35,650 bases of DNA. It comes from Dyella sp. ASV24. Its GTDB lineage: Bacteria > Pseudomonadota > Gammaproteobacteria > Xanthomonadales > Rhodanobacteraceae. Position numbers and translations under genes: made by a program. The notes beneath the pieces are model-generated. The model made no database searches and was not told where the DNA came from. It saw only the letters and a program-made list of their open reading frames with translations. The DNA lies in the NCBI RefSeq assembly GCF_016428905.1, contig NZ_JAELTQ010000040.1:1-35650 (forward strand), written 5' to 3'. This document shows, one piece after another, positions 25,305 through 33,239 of the stretch; position 1 is the stretch's first letter; every line of letters begins with the position of its first letter.

Positions 25305-26453
25305 CTAAGCCTCAGTCCCACGCGTTTTCAACACCGGTCGGCGTCCATAGTGGCCAATCATGGGGGTCAGCCACGCGTAGACCTTGCGCGGCAGCGACTT
25401 GAGCCTAAGCGCCGGCTTCTCGATCACGTGCCAGGAGAGCACAGCCACGGTCAGCGCCAGCGGCCACGCGATAAACGCATTGGCCAAGCTCGAGGCCCCT
25501 GGTACCCAATGAGCCGCGACCTGCTGCATGGGAAAGCCCCACAAGTACAGACCATATGAGTAATCGCCAAAGCGGTTATAGCCGTACCAACGCGTGTTGT
25601 ACGCAAAGGCGAAGACAAAGCTCATCAAGGCAAGCGCCATCGCAAAGGGATAGAGCACGCTGCCGTGCGCCAACCACGCGAGCAGGGCCGTCACCGCCGC
25701 AACCGGCCAGCCGACATACACCCACGACCGGTTGACGAAACAGAGCGCGCCCAACGCGAAGTAACCCGCGGGCTGCACAAAGTCCGCGAGCGGAACCAGT
25801 GGTATCGAACCGGGCCTGACGATGCCCCAGATAATCAAGGCAACGATAAGTACATTGGCCAGATATTTTCGCCCGAGAATGCCAGTAACCCCGGCGATTC
25901 CCACCCACAGATACATCCGCACTTCCGCCGGCAACGTCCAGATGGACCCATTGATCGCGCCGTGCAATTGCTGGTCAGTGAAAACACCCGGCAGGTAGTA
26001 AGCCAGATACTTGCTGAGCTCGATGTTCTTCGTGACGTAGTGCAGCACCTGACGGTCGCGGAGATAGTCCGCTAGCGGCAAGCTGGTGAAGATGGAGCCA
26101 AGCACGTACGCCGACCCCACCAGACAGAACAGATAAGCCGGGTAGATCCGCAAAAGGCGGGCCCAGAGAAAACTGGGCAGATGCTGGCGGCGCAGATAAC
26201 TGCCGGCAATCATGAAGCCGCTGATCACAAAGAAGGCATTGACCGCCAGCGCGCCCGAGTACGAGCCCCACCCCAGCCACAAGAACAGGTCCATCCTGCT
26301 GGAGTCACCGCTGATGGGCGCGCCATGGCCATAGATCACCAGACTCGCCGCGAGTAGGCGGAGTAGAAGAAAATTATCTTGCGCCTGGGCAGACGCCTCG
26401 GCCAGCGTCCGCACACGAAAAAACCCCTTCACGGCCACGACTTCCCTATCCAT
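25305..26453 (-). CDS. Acyltransferase-3 (OafA/YrhL-type) membrane protein
   Basis: A 382-aa integral membrane O-acyltransferase. About ten hydrophobic helices are visible. The N-terminal family features are LRLLAASLVIYGHG with the essential His43, VNAFFVISGFMIAGSYLRR (71-89) and the RLLRIYPAYL motif (99-108). Such proteins move acetyl or other acyl groups onto lipopolysaccharide, exopolysaccharide or peptidoglycan sugars. The acceptor cannot be inferred: no polysaccharide genes lie nearby. The ATG at 26453 is used; a TTG three codons earlier is possible, and no strong SD is visible. Confidence 0.9.
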   Translation of the reverse strand: MDREVVAVKGFFRVRTLAEASAQAQDNFLLLRLLAASLVIYGHGAPISGDSSRMDLFLWLGWGSYSGALAVNAFFVISGFMIAGSYLRRQHLPSFLWARLLRIYPAYLFCLVGSAYVLGSIFTSLPLADYLRDRQVLHYVTKNIELSKYLAYYLPGVFTDQQLHGAINGSIWTLPAEVRMYLWVGIAGVTGILGRKYLANVLIVALIIWGIVRPGSIPLVPLADFVQPAGYFALGALCFVNRSWVYVGWPVAAVTALLAWLAHGSVLYPFAMALALMSFVFAFAYNTRWYGYNRFGDYSYGLYLWGFPMQQVAAHWVPGASSLANAFIAWPLALTVAVLSWHVIEKPALRLKSLPRKVYAWLTPMIGHYGRRPVLKTRGTEA

Positions 26454-26697
26454 CAAGCGCAAGTTATTTCATGCAAGCGCATGATTTTGCCGCGTTTCGT
26501 AAGTAATTGACAGTGCTAGCGAGGCCAGTGCCCCATCAGGCCGCTGCCAGAGCGCCGCCCTGGGTGCCGGAGACGGCATCGCCGGGGTGCCTTGGTGCAC
26601 CCAGAAAGCTGGCCCGAGAAAACGGCATGACCATGCTTATGGAAAGACGCTTGGACACAAGCCCAGGTGCGCACGAGACCGCACACGATTCTTCGTG

Positions 26698-27010
26698 CTA
26701 AAGCACGCCAAACCCACCGGGTTCGCGCTTGCGCTGCACGCGCGCCTTGTCGAAATCGGCTTGCAGCGTGACCCAGTACTGCTCGGTATTGCCGAACACG
26801 GCAGCAAAGCGGATAGCGCATGCCTCATCGATCGCCTCGCCCCCTGATCACGCCACGCATGCGCGCCACCGGTAGACAGGTAAGCCGTGCCAGTTCCGTC
26901 ACGTTGATACCGCGCGGGCGCTTGTGGTCCTCGAGCAGCACCTAGCCGGGCGTACGCAGGCGGTGAAACGCGCTCGCGCCGAGACGAAAGCGGGGTGGAG
27001 TATTAGACAT
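26698..27010 (-). pseudogene. Broken HigA-type antitoxin gene
   Basis: Read from an ATG at 27010, the sequence encodes a HigA-like HTH antitoxin with two lesions. First, codon 23 is TAG (26944-26942) where HigA proteins have the Glu of the P-G-E-V-L-E pattern, a likely GAG to TAG change. After it VLLEDHKRPRGINVTELARL and VARMRGVIRG continue in frame. Second, a five-G run (26840-26844 on the plus strand as C5) has one base too many; removing it restores EAIDEACAIRFAAVFGNTEQ and YWVTLQADFDKARVQRKREP, the HigA C-terminus. Corrected length is 103 aa, normal for HigA. No higB toxin is recognisable upstream. Confidence 0.8.
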
Positions 27011-27078
27011 AGGAGCCTTCTTCAAGACGCAATCATTCGCCGGATCCGCGTGTGATCCGTGTCAGGTAATACCGTGTG

Positions 27079-27155
27079 CCCCGTCCGTGACCGCCCGGAG
27101 GTGTGGCGCATCGACCCGTGAGCCGATGCGCCACGGGGGCGATCATCGGACGGGG
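27079..27155. repeat. Three-tier nested inverted repeat (77 bp)
   Basis: Three perfect stems are nested: CCCCGTCCG (27079-27087) with CGGACGGGG (27147-27155), CGCCC (27092-27096) with GGGCG (27137-27141), and GTGGCGCATCG (27103-27113) with CGATGCGCCAC (27124-27134), 25 bp in all with a 10-nt apical loop. It abuts the stop codon of the small gene at 27157. There is no T tract for that gene's direction. Confidence 0.75.
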
Positions 27156-27156
27156 T

Positions 27157-27483
27157 TTAAGCGTCGGCGGTCGGCGATTGCATTCGCCGACGGGTGACCT
27201 TTTCGATACTGACCACGGCAATACCGAGGGCCACCCTCGCTTCAACGGTCAGCTCTTCGGCACTCGATCCATCCTGCAGATTCGCCGGTACGACCATCCA
27301 CTCCCCCTTATCAAAACGCTCACGCAGGTACGCGAGCATCTTCAGGGCGGGAACGATATCGTCACGGGGGTCCTCCGCAGGCGGGGACTCGAGAAAGGCC
27401 TGGAGCCGAGATAAAGCGGCTTGGCTGCCGTCACGGCGTGCTGACGGACGTAGCCCTGCCTTATGATCGCTGTTAGCCATCAT
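27157..27483 (-). CDS. Small helical protein of unknown function flanked by structured DNA
   Basis: A 108-aa soluble protein, not recognised. It appears helical, with an Arg-rich N-terminus, an acidic middle (SPPAEDPRDDIVPAL) and a segment EELTVEARVALGIAVVSIEK. No signal peptide or cofactor motif is seen. The start at 27483 has AAGG seven nucleotides upstream, and that AAGG forms the loop of a six-bp hairpin (27484-27499). The gene ends at a 77-bp nested inverted repeat. It lies between the broken higA gene and a hairpin-rich region, which suggests an accessory cassette. Confidence 0.65.
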   Translation of the reverse strand: MMANSDHKAGLRPSARRDGSQAALSRLQAFLESPPAEDPRDDIVPALKMLAYLRERFDKGEWMVVPANLQDGSSAEELTVEARVALGIAVVSIEKVTRRRMQSPTADA

Positions 27484-27614
27484 CAACTGCCTTCAGTTGG
27501 TTATGGTTAGCGAGTCGTCGGTGTTGACGCACCGGCGGCTCGCGACTCACGGCATCACTGCCGTGGTCACTCGCGTAGCCCTGAAGAAAGACGAAAACAG
27601 ACGGCGCGAGTGAC
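27484..27614 (+). ncRNA. Hairpin cluster, candidate structured RNA
   Basis: Four consecutive stems are seen: 27484-27489 with 27494-27499 (6 bp, AAGG/CCTT loop); 27510-27523 with 27530-27543 (14 bp including two G-U pairs on the plus strand); 27548-27554 with 27559-27565 (7 bp, 4-nt loop); and 27566-27575 with 27605-27614 (10 bp, perfect). The wobble pairs of the second stem become A-C mismatches in minus-strand RNA, which favours a plus-strand transcript towards the gene at 27839. Further short hairpins occur to 27729. The remaining sequence to 27798 shows nothing else. Confidence 0.4.
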
Positions 27615-27798
27615 ATACCAAGCCTACTCCCAAGCGCATAGAAAACGCATGTCGGGCGAAGGCTCGACGCACATGCGGCGAACGCCTACGGCGTGTACGT
27701 ATGGGGCTATAGCAACGGCGGTTTACCGCGAATGATCCGGTAGAGCGAGCGGCATACGCACAGGAACGCCAGCCTTGACGCCCACGTGGAAGAAAGCG

Positions 27799-27831
27799 CC
27801 CTACCCCTTTACTCTTGTAGGGAACAAGGGG
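27799..27831 (+). promoter_or_regulatory. Alternative hairpins covering the SD of the 27839 gene
   Basis: CCCTAC (27799-27804) can pair with GTAGGG (27817-27822), or CCCCTT (27804-27809) can pair with the SD AAGGGG (27826-27831). The two pairings share base 27804 and cross each other, so they would exclude each other or form a pseudoknot. The second hides the SD, which lies seven nucleotides before the ATG. Confidence 0.35.
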
Positions 27832-27838
27832 AAAAGCT

Positions 27839-28522
27839 ATGGACTCGGCGACACTCACCTTTGCCGCACTCAATGCGCGCATCGATCAACTGCCCGATCA
27901 CGAAAGCCTATCCATCGCGCCGACCAAACGGCAGCGCTGGGGGTACGTCATTGGTTTTGGCGCGGGCTTTACCGGCCTGCTGGCGATCAAGCTACAGCCG
28001 GACTCCAAAGCGGTAACGATCTTTGCCATGGTCATGATCGTCGCGGAGATTGCAGGCCTGCTAATCGCACTGATCCCGCGCAGCCCGTGGAAGCGTCCCG
28101 GTTTCGCCTCGGAACGCCGTGAATATGCCGAGCAACTCGACTTCGATATGCGGCACGAAGAAGAGCTCGTGGCATGGCTCCGCACGTTTCCAAAAGAGCG
28201 ACTTGACGCCATGGCTCAGTACGTCGCCCAACGCCATGAACAACTGAAAGACAAACTGCCTCTCGTATCGGGCGGACTAGAAAAGCTCGGTGCCCTGCCC
28301 GTTGCGGTGGCGCTGTACCTGCAATTCAAAGATCTCCACTGGCCACCCCACCCCACATGGCTGGAACTCATCCTCGGCTTCGCTCTTGTTTCGCTGTACT
28401 GGGCGAGTTTGCTGCTCGCTAGCGTGCGCTTTCGCGCACAGAAACTCGGAGTGCTGCTTCAGCGTGCCGCGGAATCGGCGGACACCACTCCCGACCATGA
28501 TGACGGTTATCTGGCGGGCTGA
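27839..28522 (+). CDS. Four-helix membrane protein of unknown function
   Basis: A 227-aa protein with two pairs of membrane helices: about 34-52 and 58-80, then about 147-163 and 174-196. The cytoplasmic middle (about 82-145) is charged and helical (YAEQLDFDMRHEEELVAWLR). The arrangement resembles no family I can name. AAGGGG precedes the start. A second membrane-anchored gene follows 59 bp downstream on the same strand. Confidence 0.75.
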   Translation: MDSATLTFAALNARIDQLPDHESLSIAPTKRQRWGYVIGFGAGFTGLLAIKLQPDSKAVTIFAMVMIVAEIAGLLIALIPRSPWKRPGFASERREYAEQLDFDMRHEEELVAWLRTFPKERLDAMAQYVAQRHEQLKDKLPLVSGGLEKLGALPVAVALYLQFKDLHWPPHPTWLELILGFALVSLYWASLLLASVRFRAQKLGVLLQRAAESADTTPDHDDGYLAG

Positions 28523-28581
28523 ACCACATCCATCTGAATCCTCGACGAGTTCGCGTAGATCAATCAACGGAGACGCGGTCC

Positions 28582-29286
28582 ATGGGCAAATTCACAATCA
28601 ACAGGGCCGAGGCCATTGCGCTTTTAGGCGTGGTGATCAGCGCTATTGCACTGTATGTGTCCTTTGAAGGCACAAAGAGCACCAACCAGATCGCATCTCA
28701 GGCACTGGAAACATCCAGGCAAGCCAACGCGATTGCACTTGGAACAGTGCGAGAGCCAGCGGTGCTTCAGTTTACGGACACATCCGAACTAAAGCGCTTT
28801 AGCTTCACGTCAACGGATGCAATCCAGCAGGAACTGGAGCAAGTCCTTCAACTGAGAAATGATGGGAAGAAAGACATCGACGGCGCGACACTGGAGCTGG
28901 TAGGCGTCGATGGGCTTACCTACTTGGCGACAGATTCATCCCAAGAGATACATCATCTTCCCTCCGTGAACGTAACGATCACGTTCAACTCAGCCATCCA
29001 GCCGGATGGACTGGTTCTTATTGATATAAGAAAGCCCATCCTCGAGTACCTAGCTCGATTGAATGAACGGGTTGCGAATGGAAAGACCAACTACGTTACG
29101 GGCATCAACATTGTTGTTACGCCCAAAGCTGTTGGCGCATCAGCGCCCGTCGGCGCCCCGTCCAAACTATCCCCACGAGATAGGGAACTGATTACCGTTG
29201 AGTTCAATGGCGACGTGGTGACATCGGACGTCGCAAAGAAGATTCTTGAGAGCGAAACCATAGCCAATCGTGTCTTCTCGCCCTAA
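28582..29286 (+). CDS. N-terminally anchored protein of unknown function
   Basis: A 234-aa protein. Residues 10-28 (EAIALLGVVISAIALYVSF) form one membrane anchor, followed by a helix rich in Ser, Gln and Ala (TNQIASQALETSRQANAIAL) and a larger beta-rich domain probably outside the membrane. No family is recognised. Parts of the gene (about 28981-29100) are 47-48% GC by hand count, well below the flanks, and codons are more AT-rich, so it may be foreign. It follows the four-helix protein and is probably co-transcribed. Confidence 0.75.
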   Translation: MGKFTINRAEAIALLGVVISAIALYVSFEGTKSTNQIASQALETSRQANAIALGTVREPAVLQFTDTSELKRFSFTSTDAIQQELEQVLQLRNDGKKDIDGATLELVGVDGLTYLATDSSQEIHHLPSVNVTITFNSAIQPDGLVLIDIRKPILEYLARLNERVANGKTNYVTGINIVVTPKAVGASAPVGAPSKLSPRDRELITVEFNGDVVTSDVAKKILESETIANRVFSP

Positions 29287-29329
29287 CCCGCCTGGCGGCT
29301 GACGGTGTGGCGTCGGAAGCACCCTACGC

Positions 29330-30019
29330 CTAATCCTTGAAATGGATCGCAGCATGCGTACCGTCGCAGAACGGCTTGTTCTTCGACTGTCCGCATCGGC
29401 ATAGCGTGACGCGATTGCGCACCTCGTACTTGAATCCATCCGCCGAGATCACGGGAATACCACCGCGCAGCCAGAGCGGGCCGCTGCACTCTTGCACCGG
29501 GTCTTCGACGAGACCGATGGAAACCGGCAATGCCGTTTCGACGGACTCCCCGGTGGCGCTGTCCCACGCCACCAATCGACCGGACGGACACTGGTTGACC
29601 TGCCGAATAAAGTTGGCGCGCACCTGCGGATCGTCCGTCGCAGCCACCTGACTCCAGACCTGCCCGTTGGGATCGCAGAAGCGGGCAAACGCGCAAAGGT
29701 TTTCCGCGTCGGTGAGCGCATGCAGCGGCCCGTTCATCACCTTTGCCTGTTCGAGATACGACCGACGGCTTGCTCGCTCCGTTCCATCGAAACCCACTTT
29801 CTGATGCGAGCCATCGCAGAATGGCTTCGACTTTGAATGACCGCACCGACACAGCGCATAGGTCGCCGCGTGCTCGATCGGCGGCCCCTCCTCCCAGGCC
29901 TCGGAACCAGCCTCCGCATCAGCAACGATGGTTTGCTTGGCCAGCGCGATATCGCCAACCACCAGATACGGGCCGTTCTTGGAAACGGTCACCTGGACGC
30001 TCGCCGTTGCCCGTGCCAT
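29330..30019 (-). CDS. Dual CDGSH iron-sulfur protein
   Basis: A 229-aa soluble protein with two CDGSH-type 2Fe-2S sites. Each has three Cys and one His: Cys57, Cys59, Cys68, His72 (CRCGHSKSKPFCDGSH) and Cys207, Cys209, Cys218, His222 (CRCGQSKNKPFCDGTH). Between them a segment with CAFARFCDPNG and QCPSGRLVAWD resembles the divergent 4Fe-4S (Fer4_19-like) region found in such proteins. They are thought to act in electron transfer or redox sensing. The start at 30019 has AGGGG eight nucleotides upstream; 36 further codons upstream are not supported. Confidence 0.9.
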   Translation of the reverse strand: MARATASVQVTVSKNGPYLVVGDIALAKQTIVADAEAGSEAWEEGPPIEHAATYALCRCGHSKSKPFCDGSHQKVGFDGTERASRRSYLEQAKVMNGPLHALTDAENLCAFARFCDPNGQVWSQVAATDDPQVRANFIRQVNQCPSGRLVAWDSATGESVETALPVSIGLVEDPVQECSGPLWLRGGIPVISADGFKYEVRNRVTLCRCGQSKNKPFCDGTHAAIHFKD

Positions 30020-30303
30020 GCGATTCACCCCTCTCGCCGCGGAATTGCCCTGGGGCATAACCATGAACCCACACGCGAAGTGGCGACGTGAAAGAGGGCG
30101 TAGACCCAGCCACCGCGTTTGCGCCACGCCATCCCTGAGATTTGTCTAGGAATCGCCAAACCGATGCAGCGCCATGCAGGGCCCTCACTAGACTCGCCGA
30201 GATCCGCTGGAAGAGCGTGGCGGTTGTCTTGTTTACCAACCGCCATGCCCTGGTCTCGACAAGCGACCACCATCGGGCCTTTCCGCAGCACTCGGTACAT
30301 CCC

Positions 30304-31119
30304 ATGAAGACAATCCCTCTATATCGCACCACCCTCCTCACCTCGGCCGTGCTGGCCTTGACGGCTTTCGGTGCTGGCGCGGCCTTCGCCGAAGTCGCCA
30401 GCACCGCCAACGCAAAACCCGCACCGCAGCAAGCAGTGCCCCGTACCGTGGATCAACGCGCAGTCAGTTTGCTCAAGAACATGAGCGAGTACCTGGGCGC
30501 ACAGAAGCAGTTCACCGTCCGCACCCACGACACCTCTGAGGCGTTACTCGATAGCGGCCAGAAGCTGCAGTTCGAAGCGGAGGGCGAGGTCAGCTTGCAG
30601 CGCCCCAACCATCTACGCACCAGCCGCAAGGGCGAGATGGCCGACATCGACTTCTACTATGACGGCAGCACCGCCACGCTCTTTGGTCATCGCACTCATT
30701 ACTACGCGACCACGCCAGCCCCCTCGACTATCGACGCGATGATCGACGACGTGGGCACCCGCTTTGACATCGACCCGCCGGGTGCGGACCTTCTTTACAG
30801 CGACATCTTCGCTGGCCTCATGCCTGAGGTGAAAGAGGCCCTGTATGTGGGCGAGGCGCACATTCATGGTGTAAAGGCACACCATTTGGCCTTCCGGACA
30901 AATGATGTCGACTGGCAGATCTGGATTGCCGATGGTGATCGCCCCGTACCGCTCAAGTATCTGGTGACGACAAAAACCATGACCACGGCGCCTGAGTTCT
31001 CCGTGGCTTTCAGCGATTGGAATTTCTCGCCAAAGCTGAACGATGCGACCTTCAAGTTCACGCCACCCGCAGGCGCGCAGAAGATCGATTTCCTGAACAA
31101 GCAGCGCGCCGCGCAGTGA
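30304..31119 (+). CDS. DUF2092 exported protein
   Basis: A 271-aa exported protein with a signal peptide (about 1-29, ending AAFA). The mature part has the features of DUF2092, a LolA/LolB-like fold: VDQRAVSLLKNMSEYLGAQK, FTVRTHDTSE, HLRTSRKGEMADIDFYYDG, then LTLFG-like ATLFGHRTHYY and the closing NDATFKFTPPAGAQKI. The start at 30304 gives this signal peptide; the upstream open frame is not coding. The SD is weak. The next gene begins 16 bp downstream. It may carry or bind a lipid-like ligand in the periplasm (inference from the fold). Confidence 0.88.
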   Translation: MKTIPLYRTTLLTSAVLALTAFGAGAAFAEVASTANAKPAPQQAVPRTVDQRAVSLLKNMSEYLGAQKQFTVRTHDTSEALLDSGQKLQFEAEGEVSLQRPNHLRTSRKGEMADIDFYYDGSTATLFGHRTHYYATTPAPSTIDAMIDDVGTRFDIDPPGADLLYSDIFAGLMPEVKEALYVGEAHIHGVKAHHLAFRTNDVDWQIWIADGDRPVPLKYLVTTKTMTTAPEFSVAFSDWNFSPKLNDATFKFTPPAGAQKIDFLNKQRAAQ

Positions 31120-31135
31120 TACAAAGGAGACGCCC

Positions 31136-31534
31136 ATGAAACGGACTATCGTCCACACCCTTTTCGCGCTTGGCTTTGTGTTGCTCGCCGGGCCCGCCTG
31201 TGAACTCGCCGGCAGCCAGAAGCTCGGTGCCATGCTTATGCCATCCGCCCACGCCGTCATCGGCATGCCATTAACCCCCGTCAGCTATGCGGGTGTTGCC
31301 CGTCGCACCGCGCGCCGCACCGTGGCCGTTGCAAGTGTCGCCACCACCACGGCGGTGGTCGCCACGACCGCCGCGGTTGCCAGCACGGTCGCTGTCGGCA
31401 CGATGGTGTCGATGCTCCCCGCGGGCTGTGCCAGCGTCCACTCCGGCAACGCGACCCTGTTCCAGTGTGGCGGCGTCTACTATCGCCCGGCCTATCAAGG
31501 GCCCAACGTGGTCTACGTGGTCACGACACCGTAA
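31136..31534 (+). CDS. Exported partner of the DUF2092 protein
   Basis: A 132-aa exported protein. The N-terminal signal region (MKRTIVHTLFALGFVLLAGP) leads to a likely cleavage after SAHA (about residue 40). A low-complexity Thr/Val/Ala stretch (about 60-94) resembles a hydrophobic hairpin, and the C-terminal 40 residues have two cysteines (GCASVHSG, FQCGGVYYRPAY). AAGGAG lies six nucleotides before the ATG. It is 16 bp behind the DUF2092 gene; such small proteins with a CGGxYYxP tail often accompany DUF2092. The function is unknown. Confidence 0.8.
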   Translation: MKRTIVHTLFALGFVLLAGPACELAGSQKLGAMLMPSAHAVIGMPLTPVSYAGVARRTARRTVAVASVATTTAVVATTAAVASTVAVGTMVSMLPAGCASVHSGNATLFQCGGVYYRPAYQGPNVVYVVTTP

Positions 31535-31551
31535 GCCGCGTCACCTGATTC

Positions 31552-31599
31552 AAAGAAAAAGGCGGAGCCACGTCACGCACGTGGTCCGCCTTTTTCTTT
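31552..31599. terminator. Strong bidirectional terminator
   Basis: AAAGAAAAAGGCGGA (31552-31566) pairs with TCCGCCTTTTTCTTT (31585-31599), and CCACGT (31568-31573) with ACGTGG (31579-31584), one bulged base, five-nt loop. It ends the DUF2092 transcript and can also serve the convergent gene at 31764. Confidence 0.92.
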
Positions 31600-31763
31600 C
31601 GAGGCTCAGGTCATCGCCCCGTTGGCTTGAGGAAAGTCCGCAGATAAGTGAAACGCGCCTGATATGGCCAGCACCATAGGGTTCCGCTTATCCATAACCG
31701 TCTAGCCTGGTGCCCGCCATGAGCACCGACCTTACGGTCAGCGCTCATGGAATGGGCTATCCC

Positions 31764-33239
31764 TTACAACTGGACATTGGTCGTCGCATTGAACTGGGTA
31801 CCCAGATTGGTCTCCAGGTTACCGATCGCATGCTCCAGAACACTAAAGGTCGCTGCACGATCCGACGCGTTGCCAAGATCCAGCGTCGCTGAGCTGGCTA
31901 CGCCGGCTTGCGTCAATGCCTGACTGAACGCCGCATTCGCCTGCGCCGCGGAAATATAGGTTCCCACGCCCGAGCTGTTGACGTAGTCCATGGTCTGGAA
32001 CACGTTGGAGAAGATGCCTTCCAACGTGGCAACACTGAAGGCCACATGGTTATCGGGTGTGGCAAACGTGGTCGCGCTGGTCGTCGGGATCGGGTTGTTG
32101 TACAGCTGATCCAGGTAGTAGCGCACCTGGTAGGGATACTGCTGGTAGGTGTCCTGCACACCCCATACCGAGCTATAGGAGTTGACCGATGCCACGGTCG
32201 CCGCCGTGGCGGTCGCCCCCAGGGTGCTGTAGCTGCCCACCAAGCCACCGTAGTAACCCTGGTTGTACGCCACGTTCAACAACACGTCCAAGAAGTTGTT
32301 AGGCAACGTTTTGAAGTTTGCCAGCGCGTTGTCGTACGCCGGCTGCCAGGGTGTTACCCAACCACCGGTTCCTGTGCCGGTGACGATCAGGGATACGAAA
32401 TCGTTGTAATGGAAGTACGCCGTCAACATTGGACCGTAGTACTTGTTATTGAACGATGGCGGCGTCGCTTTGCTGTACTGCGTGGCGGCCGTCGCCATGG
32501 TGTAGCCGATGTTCTTCTGGATTGCGGCGTAGTTGATCAGCGAGTGACCGGCCGGCGTATAGGAGCCGGACACCATGTCGGCCGCGTAGTTGTTGATCTG
32601 ATAGGGGCCACCTTGCCCGGCGCCCATCACCGCCGCCTGATTGGGCGACGGATCAATAAGCGTGCTGGTGTTGACGTAGTACTCGGTCGCGATATTTTCC
32701 TGCAGCAACTGCCCAAAGATCGATCCGTACAAGTAGTCCTTGTCGAACTGGATACCCGGGTCATATTCCTGCACCAAGTGGCCATACATCACCCCCGCGA
32801 TGACATTGGACAGGATGAGATCGGTGTAATTGCCACTCGTCAGGGCGAGCTGGTCTTGCGCAGTGCCACTGCCCAGCAGCAAGTGGAAGCTGATGGTATC
32901 TGACGTGATCACGGGCGGCGGCGGCGGAGGGGGTGTTGTCGAACCACCGCATGAGCTCTGTACCGTCCAGGGTTGCCCGCTGCCCGATCCCCCACTGTTG
33001 GTGGCTGGGTCGTTGCCCTGGGTCCACCAGTTGGCCTGGTAGTTGATGCCGTTTTCACTGGCGACATCGCCGGTGTTGTAGATCGTTGTCGCGTTCCACG
33101 CGGTGGCGCAGGCGGTGCTCGCATAAACCGTTTGCAGCGGCACAACCGCAAGCGACGCGATAGTCAGCGCGACTTTCGTCACGGTACTCAAGGAGCTCAG
33201 CGTCAGAACAGGATGCTTCGTCGACTTCTTCATGCGCAT
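31764..33239 (-). CDS. Secreted CBM5/12 protein with large unassigned domain
   Basis: A 491-aa secreted protein. The signal peptide ends near VYA (40). Residues 43-97 are a chitin-binding CBM5/12 module (TAWNATTIYNTGDVASENG, YQANWWTQGNDP, PWTVQSSC). A Pro-rich linker follows (about 98-110). The remaining 380 residues belong to a family I know only as a carbohydrate-binding protein of Burkholderia and Chromobacterium type: NIATEYYVN, VMGAGQGGPYQINNYAADM, FHYNDF, NFLDVLLNVAYNQGYYGG, YQVRYYLDQLYNN and LEHAIGNLETNLG. The GAGQGGPYQIN segment recalls the GxGxxQI signature of lysozyme-like enzymes, so a chitin- or murein-cleaving role is possible. GGAGG precedes the start. Confidence 0.85.
   Translation of the reverse strand: MRMKKSTKHPVLTLSSLSTVTKVALTIASLAVVPLQTVYASTACATAWNATTIYNTGDVASENGINYQANWWTQGNDPATNSGGSGSGQPWTVQSSCGGSTTPPPPPPPVITSDTISFHLLLGSGTAQDQLALTSGNYTDLILSNVIAGVMYGHLVQEYDPGIQFDKDYLYGSIFGQLLQENIATEYYVNTSTLIDPSPNQAAVMGAGQGGPYQINNYAADMVSGSYTPAGHSLINYAAIQKNIGYTMATAATQYSKATPPSFNNKYYGPMLTAYFHYNDFVSLIVTGTGTGGWVTPWQPAYDNALANFKTLPNNFLDVLLNVAYNQGYYGGLVGSYSTLGATATAATVASVNSYSSVWGVQDTYQQYPYQVRYYLDQLYNNPIPTTSATTFATPDNHVAFSVATLEGIFSNVFQTMDYVNSSGVGTYISAAQANAAFSQALTQAGVASSATLDLGNASDRAATFSVLEHAIGNLETNLGTQFNATTNVQL

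Noticed and set aside
26507-26512. TTGACA as a plus-strand promoter -35 box
   Set aside because: No -10-like hexamer occurs at 16-18 bp, and no rightward gene follows.
27011-27100. higB toxin remnant upstream of the broken higA
   Set aside because: Translating the region before the ATG gives no HigB/RelE-like C-terminal pattern in any frame.
27510-27543. Integron attC site beside the small gene
   Set aside because: The stem is long enough, but no GTTRRRY/RYYYAAC core sites flank it and no integrase or other cassettes are present.
31908-32903. 331-codon rightward open frame opposite the chitin-binding protein gene
   Set aside because: An antisense shadow: the leftward frame has signal peptide, CBM and family motifs, while this one is Arg/His/Val-rich without any family feature.
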